Source of the DNA: Calvatia gigantea
Taxonomy: Eukaryota; Basidiomycota; Agaricomycetes; Agaricales; Lycoperdaceae
Length of the DNA stretch: 64,000 nt
Direction: 5' to 3'
NCBI GenBank assembly: GCA_025093985.1
Contig: JACAAK010000014.1
Span: forward strand, 434,001 to 498,000
Each line of letters starts with the position of its first letter. The first letter of the stretch is position 1. Below, piece by piece: positions 44,036 to 55,557 of this stretch. The notes beneath the pieces were generated by a model. It saw only the letters and a list, made by a program, of their open reading frames with translations, did not search any database and was not told where the DNA came from. A program made the position numbers and the translations under genes.

Positions 44036-44385
44036 ACAACCCGAACTTCAACCTGAAGGCCTTTTGTGAAAAATGTGCCAAACTTCACCTCCCTGCCGTA
44101 GGTCACTGGGCCAGTGATTGTGCCCATACCACTTGCCCCATCTGTCGAAAAACCCGCCCTGGCCATTACCGCTGGACTTGCCCCCAATACTTCTGCCGAC
44201 TCTGCGAAACTCTCAACCCAAAACATAAACCAGAAGATTGTCCAAAATACGTCGACCACGTTCAAGCCGTGGAAAATATGAAACAACGTTTCCAAGAACA
44301 AGTCCTGGAAAACCCCCGTGATGCCTTCGACGACGAATATTACGACGACGGAGTATCCTTGGACTATTCAGTCTTATCTGCGTAA
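44032..44385 (+). CDS. Family B 3' zinc-knuckle ORF (117 aa), right copy
   Basis: It has the same three CCHC-type knuckles as the left copy, with identical protein sequence. It is followed by about 30 bp and the 3' LTR. Confidence 0.72.
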   Translation: MNNPNFNLKAFCEKCAKLHLPAVGHWASDCAHTTCPICRKTRPGHYRWTCPQYFCRLCETLNPKHKPEDCPKYVDHVQAVENMKQRFQEQVLENPRDAFDDEYYDDGVSLDYSVLSA

Positions 44386-44417
44386 ATTTCGGAGTAATTT
44401 ACCTAGAGACGGGCTAA

Positions 44418-45043
44418 TGTTACGAACTTACCACACCCCCGGACTCTCTGCATTAACGTATTAACCTTCCGTACGAACTTTCCATTCTTCTTCCCATATA
44501 CCCCAGTCCGTTCTTTATTTATCTATCACATGTACTTCTACCTTCTCTTCTTATGACTCATTCTGAGTCATGTTCCTGTTTCATCTTCATCTTTTCCACC
44601 ATTGTACTTCTCTTTACCTGACTCCATCTTCTTATGACTCGTACTCGTTCTTCTATTCATTTCACCTATCCCCCATGATTCCTTAGATTACCAATTAACC
44701 CGTAGTAGTTCTCATTGACTCATATCTACTTACTACGTAATCTCTCATCTCCTATTCGCAGCTAGTATATAAACCTTAGGTAGTACTTTGTATTACTTTA
44801 GGTTATTCTAGTAACAAGCTTCCTTATCTTCGCTTGTCTGCTACAAGGCTAACAACCTTGGGGACTGCAGTGACATTTAACTTGGACTTCTCAGGCAAGC
44901 GTGAGCTTCTACTCGAGGGAGCGATCCGAAGCCTGTACAGAAGTCATTGAGACTTGTCGAATACTCCTGGGCTATAGCGTTGAACCTCTCCCTAAGTGGA
45001 GACGATCCGGGCCCGGTTGCGAAGTAAGGTAACGCATGTAACA
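44418..45043 (+). repeat. Family B right copy, 3' LTR (626 bp)
   Basis: It runs TGTTACGAAC to GCATGTAACA and is followed by GTTCC (45044-45048). Confidence 0.96.
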
Positions 45044-45819
45044 GTTCCTGGGGAGGTCCTTGCGAGGTTCTTTGTCAACACCCTGCCAGATCAGAGCCCT
45101 TCAGGCGCTTCACGGAATCCTCGAGCATCCGTGCACCCTGAAACAATCTCCGTTCAGGACTAATGAGACAATATCCGGGTATAACCAGGTATAACCCCGG
45201 CTTTCCACCTGCCCTAGACTCAAAGGATCGCACGATCCGCAAGCCTCCGAGTAGACGTGGTGACTGATCATTTCCTAGTGCTCCTTGCATGCTCCCGGCC
45301 TCACCCGCACAACCCATCCGACATGAGTGTCTCCAGTCAACTCCATACCCCTCCGTAAACAGGCAGCGCACCCACACTGGCTGCGTTCGGGCTGCGTAAT
45401 ACCTAAGTGGAGACTCCACGTGCCTCTGGTTGGCAACAGAAACGTCTTTCCCCTTGATGGTGCCTGTCCCCCAAGGGTCCGAATGCGGGGTTCATATTAC
45501 CTTCTCATCCCATCGCTCAATATGTGCTTCCAGACTAGCTATTTCAGAATGCTTATTAAATTTGGACTCCGGCGGACGCGCAGTTTCAAGGGGCTTCTAA
45601 CCTGTGGAAGGGTCGTTAGAGTCCCACTGCCCTTCGAGAACATCGATCGTTCCCACTAGTCTTAGATCCTCGGGTCATCCTGCCCGCAGTGTCAGCTACC
45701 ATCCCACCCCATATGGTAACTTTCGCGGGGGGTGTTTTTTTTTCTCTTCAATCATTGGGAAGCGTGGGCGGGTGTAATCCATAAAGATGACCAGGTGATT
45801 AAAGTACTGCCGGATGCCC
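45044..45819. other. Flank of B: possible interrupted exon, then unassigned DNA
   Basis: The plus strand from 45049 is open to TAA 45161-45163 in the frame that continues from the minus strand at 17276 when B and one GTTCC copy are removed. The joined frame looks protein-like (G-V-P-G-E-V-L-A-R-F-F), but I do not recognise it. A 114-codon antisense frame (45075-45419) has no supporting feature. Nothing else was recognised up to the methyltransferase promoter. Confidence 0.35.
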
Positions 45820-45826
45820 TATATAA
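45820..45826 (+). promoter_or_regulatory. TATA box of methyltransferase 1
   Basis: TATATAA lies 62 bp upstream of the ATG at 45888. A similar box precedes the paralogue at a similar distance. Confidence 0.55.
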
Positions 45827-45887
45827 CCTCTCAAGATCTCTGGACCAATCCTTCAGATAACTTCTTGTCGTTACCACCACACCTACC

Positions 45888-46907
45888 ATGTCAGGTGTTG
45901 AACCTCCGACTGCTGTTGAAGCGAAGTCGAAGGAGGCTCAACGATATTTTGTCTCTTCCGAGGCTTCAAAAGCTTCCGGATACTTGCTTCCCGCCGACGA
46001 TAAAGAGAGAGAACGGTGAGCTTGCTTACACGGTTAGAAGGAAGTGACCGAATATGCTTTAGTTTGGAGCGCCAAAGCGAAGCTATCAACGCCGTCTTTG
46101 ACAATAAGCTCATTTGGGCCCCAGCAACTCTCAAAGATGGGGACACTGTCCTCGACAGTGGAACAGGATCTGGTCTGTAACTCCCCAGGTAGCCCAATAT
46201 CCCCCATTTACTCAATACCGTTATTAGGTCACTGGCTACTTTCACTGGCAGACCAGGTTCCATCAACCATCAACCTCCGTGGGACTGACCTCTCGCCTCG
46301 CATGTTCCCTCCTCCATCCCTGACACCGCCAAACGCAACCTTTGCACCTTTTTCCATCACCTCCCTCCCTGCGGACTGGACCAACAGTCTCACACTCATC
46401 CACCAACGCCTCCTCATGGTCGCGCTTCAATCTCACCAATGGAAAACTGCTTTATCCGAAATGTATCGTGTCCTCGTTCCAGGCGGCTGGGTCCAACTCT
46501 TTGAACCAAGCCACCTCTTTGTTTCACCCGACGAGGCCATCATTAAACACAAAGCGGTTAAGATTCGTGACACGTTGTCCCTCGATGTTCGCAACATCGT
46601 AGTCGATATTGTCGACCACCTACCTGGTTGGATTGAGCAAGCAGGCTTCATTAACCTGAAGATCGAGAAGAGGGGATTGCCTATGGGATCTTGGGCAGGT
46701 GAATTGGGGAAGAAGGGTTTATATTCAACCATAAACGTTTTTCGTTCTATCAAAGAGCCCACGATGAAGGAGGGTGGACTCGGGTTGGTAAGAACCGAGG
46801 AAGAGTATGATTCCGTTATGGATGATTTCGAGAGGCTCTTTGAAGAGACACCCGAGTCGTATGCCCAATACTGGGCATTTGTCGCACAGAAGCCCACATA
46901 TGCTTAG
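45888..46907 (+). CDS. SAM-dependent methyltransferase, 305 aa, 3 exons
   Basis: Exons 45888-46015, 46063-46172 and 46228-46907 (128, 110 and 680 nt) give 305 residues. Introns are 47 and 55 bp with GT-AG ends. The N-terminal region has the Y-L-L-P-A-D and E-R-x-R-L-x-x-Q pattern common before the methyltransferase fold in fungi. Motif I is V-L-D-S-G-T-G-S-G-H-W (about residues 70-80), formed across intron 2, and binds S-adenosylmethionine. An acidic residue follows in R-G-T-D-L-S-P, and the post-I region has P-G-G-W-V-Q-L. It is a class I methyltransferase, probably cytosolic, with unknown substrate. Similar proteins act in secondary metabolism or regulation, but no cluster of such genes is visible. 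The paralogue at 51673-52704 has the same intron positions. Confidence 0.88.
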
Positions 46908-48674
46908 TGTTCAAAATGTGAATGATAATTTTCACATGGTATCCGCTATCAGGAAATTCCACCCCATGCCTAGTTCCAGTCTGGAAGATGAACCACGCGG
47001 TATCAGATGGCTGATGTGAAAACGATATGGTTAGAATGATAACCCGAGAAGTCGAAGGCACACCGGCGGAAATATCGAAGCCGATGTCGTCTTTGATCAT
47101 ATCAACACCGGTTTACTTCGGACCAATGTGACTGACGAAATGACGACGGACACCCGAATTCCTACACATACCTTCTGACCTCCCATCCCTATTCAAAATT
47201 CCAATATTAAACCTCTTGTTGCTATTTCATGGGCCTGCGTAAACCGAATACATGGTCGGTCATCTACATAGTGGGTACCAGTGCTTCCAGTGAAAGAAAA
47301 ATCCCAACCGAAATTAGAGACGAGAGTATGCCTAAATTTATCACAATAATACATCGCTGAGGTGCGAGAAGATAAGCTAGCCGCGACACACGGAGGCTCT
47401 CAAGGAGAAGGACTGAGAGTTGTAAGTTCGCTTCGAACCCTCCTAAGATACTCACCCCAGGCTATCTCAACCAAAATAAGGCCGTGAAGCATGCTCACGT
47501 CTTGTGCGTTACATAAACCTGTACTACTGCAAGGGCAAGAACGGAGGACACGGGGAATGCTCATTTTCGTTCCCCAGCTTCGTTACTTTGCAAGACGGTG
47601 TATTCTTATGCCCTCAAGCGTTCAACGATGGGTTCTGTTGAAATTTAACATTAGACCTTAGACCTTGCACCTCCAAAATTGCGAATTTCCGGTTGAGCGC
47701 ATGTCAACACATACCTGTCCCTAACAATTACCTCCAAACTGCCTCACCTCGTCATCTTGGGCGAAAGCAGCCTTGGTGCCTTTTGAACTCTAAGCTCGCC
47801 CACCAGATCGGTCAACCCCTTCGGGTTGCTCTTGCGTTAGGTTAAGGCGACAAAAACACCTCCGTGCAGCAATGCGATCCGGGACCCTTCTTGGCACATA
47901 CACCCCCCCACTACTGTATCGGACTTATCCTTTGGCCAGACCCATCCTTCGGACACCTTGAATTATCTCGTTCGTTTCTTAACTGTTCCACATTAAATAT
48001 TGCAGACAACATCCAGTACCCAGTTACATGATATTTCAAGTGTTTTAGAGAGGTGAGGTGAAGTTCTCTATAAGATTAAAAAATGGCTCTCTGTTACGCC
48101 TGCCGAGTTAGGCCGTGGCGGAGTTCGCTTTGTTGATCAATCGATCAATGATCATCATGGAGATGACCGTCAGGGTTGTACTTCTGCCCTGTTAACGGTG
48201 GTTGCTGGGCGGTGTTCAACTCAGTGAATGTGACGTATACGTGACTGTCTGAAGGAGGGGTCAGACCGAACGTTGGGTACGATACAGTATGCATATTCCA
48301 TCAAGTTTCGACAAACGATTGACAATTTATGGCAGACTCACGAGCCTCGACTGTTCAATCCATTCGCGAGTCGTCAAAGACTCCATCCATTATTATATTA
48401 ACCTATGTATTGCTACGAGCTAGGCGCAATTCGGGTGGTAGCGCATGGTGTCTCGACCTTTTGCGCCCTGGGGTGTGGAAATTAAGCCCAGTGCTCCAAG
48501 GACCTGAGGTGCTGGCGTATTGTAATCTAGGCTCGGGTACATCAAAACAACCCATCTGCTTCCCAAAGGCCCCAAACTAAAATAAAGAGTGCATAAATTA
48601 TCAATAATTAAACCGTAGGATGCATGGTTCGGTATACTGTAAACAATCCCCCAACAGCATGCGTGTCACAGGCC
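46908..48674. other. Intergenic, no gene recognised
   Basis: There are only short ORFs, none with a recognisable motif. This is AT-balanced unique-looking DNA between the 3' ends of methyltransferase 1 and the DUF7918 gene, which converge. Confidence 0.5.
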
Positions 48675-49843
48675 TCAAGTCAAATCGATGATTTGACCAG
48701 GAACAAATGCCGGCGGAGACTTCTCCTTCTTCACTTTCTTTCGAGGTACTTGAACTGCTTTCTTCTTTCGTTTCTGCGCCCTCTTTTCTTCAGCCTTGGC
48801 CCTCATTCGTTCAGCTTTGGCCTTGTGTATATTTCAGAACGTGTGGATGGGTATGAATAGCAAGAGCCGCATACCAGGAGAGCCCAGATTTCAGCATCAT
48901 CCTCGTCTTCTGAGATCTCGACGTATTCTTCTTTCACCGCCACTTTTGGTTGACGTCCATCTAATACTGACCCACCCGGCCTAGGGCCGCGTTCATCCAA
49001 GGCTGCATCAGCTCCGGAAGTTGCGCCGAGTTGTGGGGGGTCAAGAGGTGCAATCCCCTGTGCTTGAAGGTAATCTATATATTTTTTAGCCAGATAGACC
49101 GAAGCTGGATACTTGAACAGAGTACGTACCAATGGGTCGATAACGGAAAACAAAGGTAACAACACGATCCGTCCGTTTGATGTCAACGAATTGAACTTGG
49201 GATGATATCACCCTTCCGAGTCTGCCACAAATACATCAAATTCAAGTTTCAAAAGCGCCCTCATGGGTGCTCACCCTATATGCTGCCCAACACCCTTTTT
49301 AGACCGTTCATGGACTTTCTTATTCTCCGGAAAAGTTCGCTTGTAATTTGGGTCGTCACGCGTCTCCAGCCTTTCGAAATTCCAGCATACGAGCTCTATT
49401 TCTCCGAGATGAGCCTCTGCAGTGTCGAGGAGATCGTCATCATCTACAAGCCCAGAATTAGTCAAAAACGGGGGCTCAACTGAACTCATACCAACGAGAT
49501 CAAGCTTTGCAAAAATAAAAGGCCGCTTGACTGACTGCGATTCGCAGTAAAAGGCCACATTTCTCGTGGTGGCGCATTTCATTATGGTATCGTCAGTAGT
49601 GGTTCCGTCCGCCTTAACCGTGACAGAACATTCATCTTGGCGTTCATTCGTGAACATAATCGCAAACCCCTGTAGAGAATGTAAGAATATGCATTCACGG
49701 AGTCCCCGCATGCTCACTTTTCCAATTTGTGACGGTATCCAACACGTTATCTTCCTCTGTACCAGGTCTTTCTCGACCAAATACTCCGGTATTTCCGTCT
49801 CGTCCACAAAGATTTTTACTTTGATCCCGTCGTGCACTATCAT
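48675..49843 (-). CDS. DUF7918 domain protein, 335 aa, 4 exons
   Basis: Exons on the minus strand are 49843-49275, 49221-49130, 49074-48875 and 48821-48675 (569, 92, 200 and 147 nt). They are separated by 53, 55 and 53 bp GT-AG introns, and frames agree at every junction. The start is the ATG at 49843, where family members usually begin (M-I-V-H-D-G then V-x-x-x-x-E-I-P-E-Y). The N-terminal half has C-W-I-P-S, typical of this basidiomycete family. Exons 2-3 give V-T-F-V-F-R-Y-R-P-I and then L-Q-A-Q-G-I-A-P. An acidic stretch and a Lys/Arg-rich tail lead to the terminal I-I-D-L-T. The function of the family is unknown; a nuclear location is plausible from the basic tail. Family assignment is from memory of its conserved pattern. 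Confidence 0.82.
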
Positions 49844-50567
49844 ATTGAGGCGTGAAGGAGAGCGGATGGGATTAGAACTGAACAACGCGACGGGTTGCAG
49901 ACGCGAGAAAGGGTCGGGGCTCAAATATTCAAGACCCGGCTCTCATTAATTGCATTACCTTAAAAAAATTAACTTTTTGATGCCAAGTCGGGGTTTTATG
50001 GGATCGTGATTCATAACCGATTTATCCTAGTTTACCCTCCGCTAAAGTTCAGTGCTCATGCATGGCCCAACCTGATAGATTCACACTCAGTCTTGTAACG
50101 CGAGAACTGAGTACTGAGGCCTGAGGCCTGAGGTGTCGGGTGATCTTTATCGTTCTCTTATAATGAGAAACCGGGAGAACGCGAGATCTCAGAACAAGAA
50201 ATCTTAGTTCGTGTGTCGATAACGTAACGTTTTTGTTCCGTCGTTCCCACCCTATCTTCCGGGCACCGACCCGCGTTTGGTCCCAATCTGTCCCCAATTG
50301 TCCAAATACCGAGCAGATAAAGGATCATTGCGGGCTCCTTTATGTACTGTTTTTATTGCCATTTCGCTGTCCAGTCCACCTCTAGTTCAAAAAATGCTAG
50401 TGCCCCATTGGCCTTCTGCACAAGATACCAAGGGTCACATTGGCAACTGTTTTGATCAGCTCTGAGCGCAAACACCAACACAAAACCACAGAACATTGTG
50501 CTAATTCCCAAAGAAAATCCGAGCAGGCCTAGGGTACACCAAGATCCGCCAGATCCCCGTGTAATGA
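49844..50567. other. Intergenic, no gene recognised
   Basis: It contains a short direct repeat (GGCCTGAGGCCTGAGG near 50118). A minus-strand frame (50586-50353) has one hydrophobic stretch but no other support. Confidence 0.4.
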
Positions 50568-51212
50568 TTGTTGAAATTCTGCTCATCCTTGACCCAGGCC
50601 GACACACCACGCCCGTTGAGAATTGAGTTAATTCTAGAGGCACTGAGAACAATAATGCACTATCGAATAAAAACTGTTGCTTCTTATCATATTTACCGTG
50701 AAGTACGGAAATGGCAGATGTGCGAGGACACGGGAATCAACCGCCGGAATGTCTGGTTTTGTGGTACTGATGAGGAGGGTGAGAAAATATTCGTGGGATG
50801 TTGGTCGAAAGATGTAGAAGTGAGTTTTTCCCTGGGATCACACCGAACTGGGCGCACCCCAGTGCAGAAGCGAACCCCTAACACAGTCCCGTTGAATATT
50901 GTCGTAGGCGACGACAGTGAACCCCAGGCTTCCCGGGGCCACGCGGATCCACTGCTATATTCAAATAACCGCCACCTTGCGCCGGAACCTTCGGAACCAA
51001 GGTCACTCAGCAAACAACAAGACGAGAGGAAACTCGCTATTACTCTTGCTCCTCTCTCCAACGTTGCGAGAACAGACAAGACGGTGCAAAACTCTCAATT
51101 TCTAGAGGTGAGCTGGAGAACTTCCCACGTCCGTAAATGGATTGCGGCTTTAAAGAGGGGAATGAGGCAGATGCTGTGGCGATTTATTGACAGAAGTTCG
51201 GAGCCACGGTAG
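50568..51212 (+). CDS. Hypothetical protein, 214 aa (weak)
   Basis: This is the longest open frame between the DUF7918 gene and methyltransferase 2. It has an ATG start, mixed composition, a central acidic/aromatic patch (V-W-F-C-G-T-D-E-E-G) and a basic C-terminus. There is no recognised domain or homologue in the window. It could be one exon of a gene or a chance ORF. The antisense frame (50693-51079) is also open, which lowers confidence. Confidence 0.25.
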   Translation: MLKFCSSLTQADTPRPLRIELILEALRTIMHYRIKTVASYHIYREVRKWQMCEDTGINRRNVWFCGTDEEGEKIFVGCWSKDVEVSFSLGSHRTGRTPVQKRTPNTVPLNIVVGDDSEPQASRGHADPLLYSNNRHLAPEPSEPRSLSKQQDERKLAITLAPLSNVARTDKTVQNSQFLEVSWRTSHVRKWIAALKRGMRQMLWRFIDRSSEPR

Positions 51213-51672
51213 CACGACCGATGAAATGACATTTGGAGGAAAGTGGTGGTGTATTCCTGTAGAGCGGGTGCAGTTCTCAAAATAGCTTCGCCTGGAAAGC
51301 TTCGCCCTCATGCGTTAATGAGTACAATTGATCAAAGTTGTGTCATTAATGCTCAAACCCGTATGGCAATATTGAAAGAAAAACAGAAACTACCATCTGA
51401 TAGAGATGGCACGTCGAAAGTTATTTTTGGTTCGTCAGTGAGAAGTCTTTAGGAGGTCAGTATTGAGTGCGGTCGAATTCAGTGCCTTCCCTCCGTCCCT
51501 GAGAACGGTACTTCTCTGTCCCTAACGATTGGAAGGATGTTGACATGTTGCTACTTCTACAGTGGTTTTCTATGACTTTACTGTGTTCTCGGGTATTCAT
51601 AAGTTGCACAAGTTAAACTCCTTATGTACTTGTAGGTACGCCAAGCTGGACTATTGGCCGAAGTTTAGCATT
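51213..51672. other. Intergenic, nothing recognised
   Basis: Only short ORFs. It lies downstream of methyltransferase 2. Confidence 0.4.
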
Positions 51673-52704
51673 TTAGGCATTCACAGGCTTCTGTGCAACA
51701 AAGATCCAGTACTGATTATACGACTCTGGCGTCTCTTCGAAGAGTTTCACGAAATCTTCCAAGACGGCATCATACTCCTCTCCGGTCTTCACGAGCCCGA
51801 GCCCACCCTCCTTCATCACATGCTCCTTGATAGCGTGGTAGACATCTATAGTAGAGCGCAAGCCCTTCTTCCCAATTTCTCCTGCCCAGGCTCCCATAGG
51901 TAACCCCCTCTTCTCGATCTTCACGTTAACGAAACCAGCTTCCTCGAGCCACCCACCCAGGTGGTCGACAATATCAACCACAACGTGGCGAACGTCGTAG
52001 CACAATTTATTACGAATCTGGACTGCTTTGTGTTTCGGGATGGCCTCGTTAGGTGAACGGAAAATGTGGTCAGATTCGAAGAGTTGAACCCAACCACCCG
52101 GAGCGAGAGTTCGATACATTTCAGAAACGGCAGATTTCCATTGGTGGGCTTGGAGCGCGACCATGAGAAGACGTTGATGGATAAGTGTGAGATTGTTCGC
52201 CCAATCTGCGGGCAACGAGGTGATGGAGAGGACATCAAATTTTGCATTGGTGGGTGCCAAAGATGGAGGCGGGAACATGCGGGGTGAAAGATCAATTCCT
52301 CGAAGATTGATAGTCGATGGGACTTGGGATGCAAGCGAGAGGAGCCAGTGACCTAATCGATATTTTTAGGTTACTGAAGGATACTGGGCAACATGATGAA
52401 CTACATACCGGATCCAGTTCCGCTGTCGAGGACGGTGTCCCCGTCCTTGAAGTTGATTGGGGCCCAAACAAGTTTGTTATCGAAGACTGCGTTGAGGGCT
52501 TCGCCTTGAAGGTTCAAACTAGCGGAATGTTCTGTTTACTTCCTTCTGATAAATGCTGTAGGACGGGGGTGGGCTCACCGTTCCCTCTCCTGTTCGTCTG
52601 CTGGGAGCAGGTACGCGGAATCTTTTGAAGCCTCTGAAGAAACAAAGTATCTTTGATTCTCCTTCGACTCGTGGTTACTGGTTTGGGGCTCCACAGACAA
52701 CATA
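51673..52704 (-). CDS. SAM-dependent methyltransferase, 304 aa, 3 exons (paralogue)
   Basis: Exons on the minus strand are 52704-52580, 52518-52409 and 52352-51673 (125, 110 and 680 nt). Exons 2 and 3 have exactly the lengths of those in the gene at 45888-46907, with introns at the same positions (61 and 56 bp). Motif I, V-L-D-S-G-T-G-S-G-H-W, is again built across intron 2, and P-G-G-W-V-Q-L-F-E follows. Both proteins end in Q-Y-W-x-F-V-A-Q-K-P and are clearly recent duplicates in inverted orientation, about 4.8 kb apart. The substrate is unknown. All key residues are present, so both copies look functional. Confidence 0.88.
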
Positions 52705-52771
52705 GTGAAAACGATGGTAGCAATGAAGTAGTTGAGAGGTCAGCTTGGATGTTAGGTGAAGAATTCTTGCA

Positions 52772-52779
52772 CTTATATA
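52772..52779 (-). promoter_or_regulatory. TATA box of methyltransferase 2
   Basis: TATATAAG on the minus strand, 68-75 bp upstream of the ATG at 52704, matching the spacing in the paralogue. Confidence 0.5.
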
Positions 52780-55557
52780 CGGTATAATCACCCGGACATA
52801 TTTTTAAAGAAAAACGGGTTCCACGGTTTTCGCGACCAACTGGATATAGTTCCACCCATGGGCAACCCCACGCACGAGGCCTAGACACAAATCTCTGGAT
52901 TATCAACAAAGTGATCGGGTTCTTGGAAATAGCGACGGCAGAACCCAAACCCCAGAAGTCCCTAATTATGCACAACCTGGAGTCGAAATTCCCAGACGAT
53001 ATGGCCCTGAGCTTAACTTCGTACCGAAGCATAAGGACCAGGGAGCTTAATATGTACGCTATGCCCAAGGACTTATTTGGTTTGCGGGGTTTGGGCCACA
53101 AGCGCGATAGAGTGGGACTGGGACAACTGAGTGCACGGCTGCAGTTACATCTACCCTGTCATATCCGCGGTGGTCGTTTGGTCGTAACGGCATTTCGTGT
53201 GTACTTTCACTTTAATATGCACCTACGATTGATGGCGAGTATGGCAGGTTGTGGGGCAAGGGGTGCTCCTTTCTGCCGAGAAGGGTGAGAATGCCGGAAG
53301 CACCAAAGGGAAAAAGTGGTTGATGATCAATGATGAATATTGAATATTGATTAATCAATAGCCAGCAGCTGCGCAAACGCTGACAAGCTCAGTTTCTAAA
53401 CATAACTGGTTTTGACTGTGAGGAGACTTCGCGTTGGATCGCGGTCTTGTCGGGACCACGTGAGCCCGTTGTGCGAAAATGGTAATTTTGAGTTGGGCTG
53501 TGCATCATCGCAATATTTAGATGATCACCCGCAAATGTTACTGGAGCCGACAATCTGGGATTACGTGAGTGGAAGAGTGCGTATGACCGTCATACCCATA
53601 CTTACGCATGGAGGAGCTAAGTGAAAAAGAAAGGCATATACAAACGCGTGTACACAAGAGTGTGGTGCGAATGGGAAATTGGGAATAATGGAAGGCTGCT
53701 ACCTCCAAGGTCTCAGGCAGCAACATAGTGAATCCTTGAGTCGGGAGGTGACAGTGACATTTACTATTTTGGAAATGGTGATCGTGTCCGAATATGGGTA
53801 CAATTTCGTTGCCTGTGTATTTGACTTAAGGAGCGCGGCGTATACGGTTCTGTTGCCGAACAGCAAGTGCTATTGGGAACGTCGGATATGAGGGCAACGG
53901 TGAAACTTGAAGTGGTGAGAAAAGCATCTAAATTAGTCTGCGGTTTTACTCTAAGCTCCAAGTGGTAAGTCGGATGGATGTTAGGCTGCCAATTGCGCTA
54001 GGAACGACCAAAACTGTAGATATTATTGATGGGTAAGACATCAGGAAAGCGTGAACCAGGGCAAGGAATGAAAATGGGCTGACCGTCGAACGTTGAACGT
54101 TGAGCACGCATCCATTACTCCGCTGGTTTGGCTCGTTGTTCGAATCACTTTAAGGTAACCAAGGGTTTACCTCCAGAAGATATAACTAGTGTGGATGTAC
54201 CCACCAGCAGTGTTATTAAAATCTGTCCGGAAGATTAGATTGTCCGACTCGGACAGAACGTGCCTGGCTTGCAGCTGCTTTCCGTCTTATGTGCACTCTG
54301 CCCGGTTTCCCCGGAGCGAACCCAAACCAGACCACCTTGGCAGCTTCGCTTCGAGGTCTTTTTGCCGCCGCAGACGGCTGCGAGAACGCCGTCCACACGT
54401 CTGTACCAAAATGTTCAGAGGGCTAGTAGACAAGACAGGATTTTGCTTGTGTAGGATGACGCCCCGGGGGTGTTGAGTTCGACTCCGAAGAAACACGGGG
54501 AAAGATCTGTCATGGAACACAACGGGTTGGGGGGGGGGAGGGTGAGATTAACGATTTGGTGGTTACCTCTAGTAGTATCGCGAAGGGGAAGAAGAAGAGG
54601 CGAAAAGAACGGAAGAACGTGGAAAAGGTGAAAACGGGGAAAGGGGGCGCAGATTGGTTGTCCATGCCGAAGCGCTAAACGGTCAGAAGTGCCCTGGTCT
54701 GGTCAGGTTTTGTAGCTTGAAGCTTGAAGCTTCAGCTACTGTCGTTGATGACCGGTTTGAGGAGTCGCGAGTAATTCTCTCATCATCCTGACCACATATC
54801 CACACGTTGGTTGGCATGACGATCGAGGGGTGTGTAGTGAACCAGTTTACCATTTTTCCAGAATTTCAGAACAATCTTGTAGAGTGAGAGACGAAACCCC
54901 AGAGGTCATCACCCGTTTGAAAATTCTGTCACACGAATGTCACGGATTATTTCAGTCCCGCTCTCCAAGCCTCACCTGGCCACCCAGTCGGAGTTTGTGA
55001 GATGCCAACAGTATAATCGGAATGGAAACGCTGGCCAGCCCAGCCGCCACGCTGACGGGTGGGCACCAGCAATTCTTAATTTTCACTTCATCCGGCTTGT
55101 CCTGTGCTTTGAAATCTCCGGAGATGATAGGGTGAGAGGTGTAAATTATGGCGTGCAGTTTTCTCCGTGAATTTCCCAAGGGATCTCGTAGGGTCTTTGT
55201 TCTGATGGCAAATTCTGCTTTAAAAATGCATTGCCACTTGAAAATTTTCATGTTTCGTGTTTCCAAGTCTTTAGGCAGCCCCAAACTTTCTGCATAGGGA
55301 CGTAACTATACCCCAGATAAATACTACAAAAAATTGTCATAACCAACAGTTACGTGTAGCATCGGTAAATCTCGGTTTTCAAACAGGTGATCAGCGACAG
55401 TATAGCAAAGGTTGTAATGCCATGACTTAAAATCAACTTAAAAACAATGATGTAGTGACGGATTATATTGAATAGTGGATTGGTGTCAAGAAACCGCAAG
55501 GAACGTAAATGTGAACGTAAATGTCACGGTGGCCGGGGAGGGGGTTAACACCTGGGC
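52780..55557. other. Intergenic, no gene recognised
   Basis: There are several short ORFs (for example 52911-53288, 54189-54476) without motifs. There is an AT-rich patch with a perfect 14-bp palindrome, ATTGATTAATCAAT, at 53346-53359, and a G-run near 54529-54538. No transposon ends were seen. Confidence 0.45.

Larger units (their letters stand above)
35899..45043 (+). mobile_element. Ty3/gypsy family B, right copy (9145 bp, full length)
   Basis: It has the same length and gene order as the left copy, in opposite orientation. Flanks are TCCGG at 35894-35898 and GTTCC at 45044-45048, which do not match each other but match the left copy's flanks in reverse complement. LTRs are 626 bp each and differ at only a few positions, so the insertions are recent. 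Confidence 0.96.

Noticed and set aside
50353..50586. Small membrane protein on the minus strand
   Set aside because: It has a single hydrophobic stretch in a short ORF, with no promoter, homologue or splice support.
53346..53359. AT-rich palindrome as a MITE or transposon end
   Set aside because: It is a single 14-bp palindrome without a partner, target duplication or second copy.
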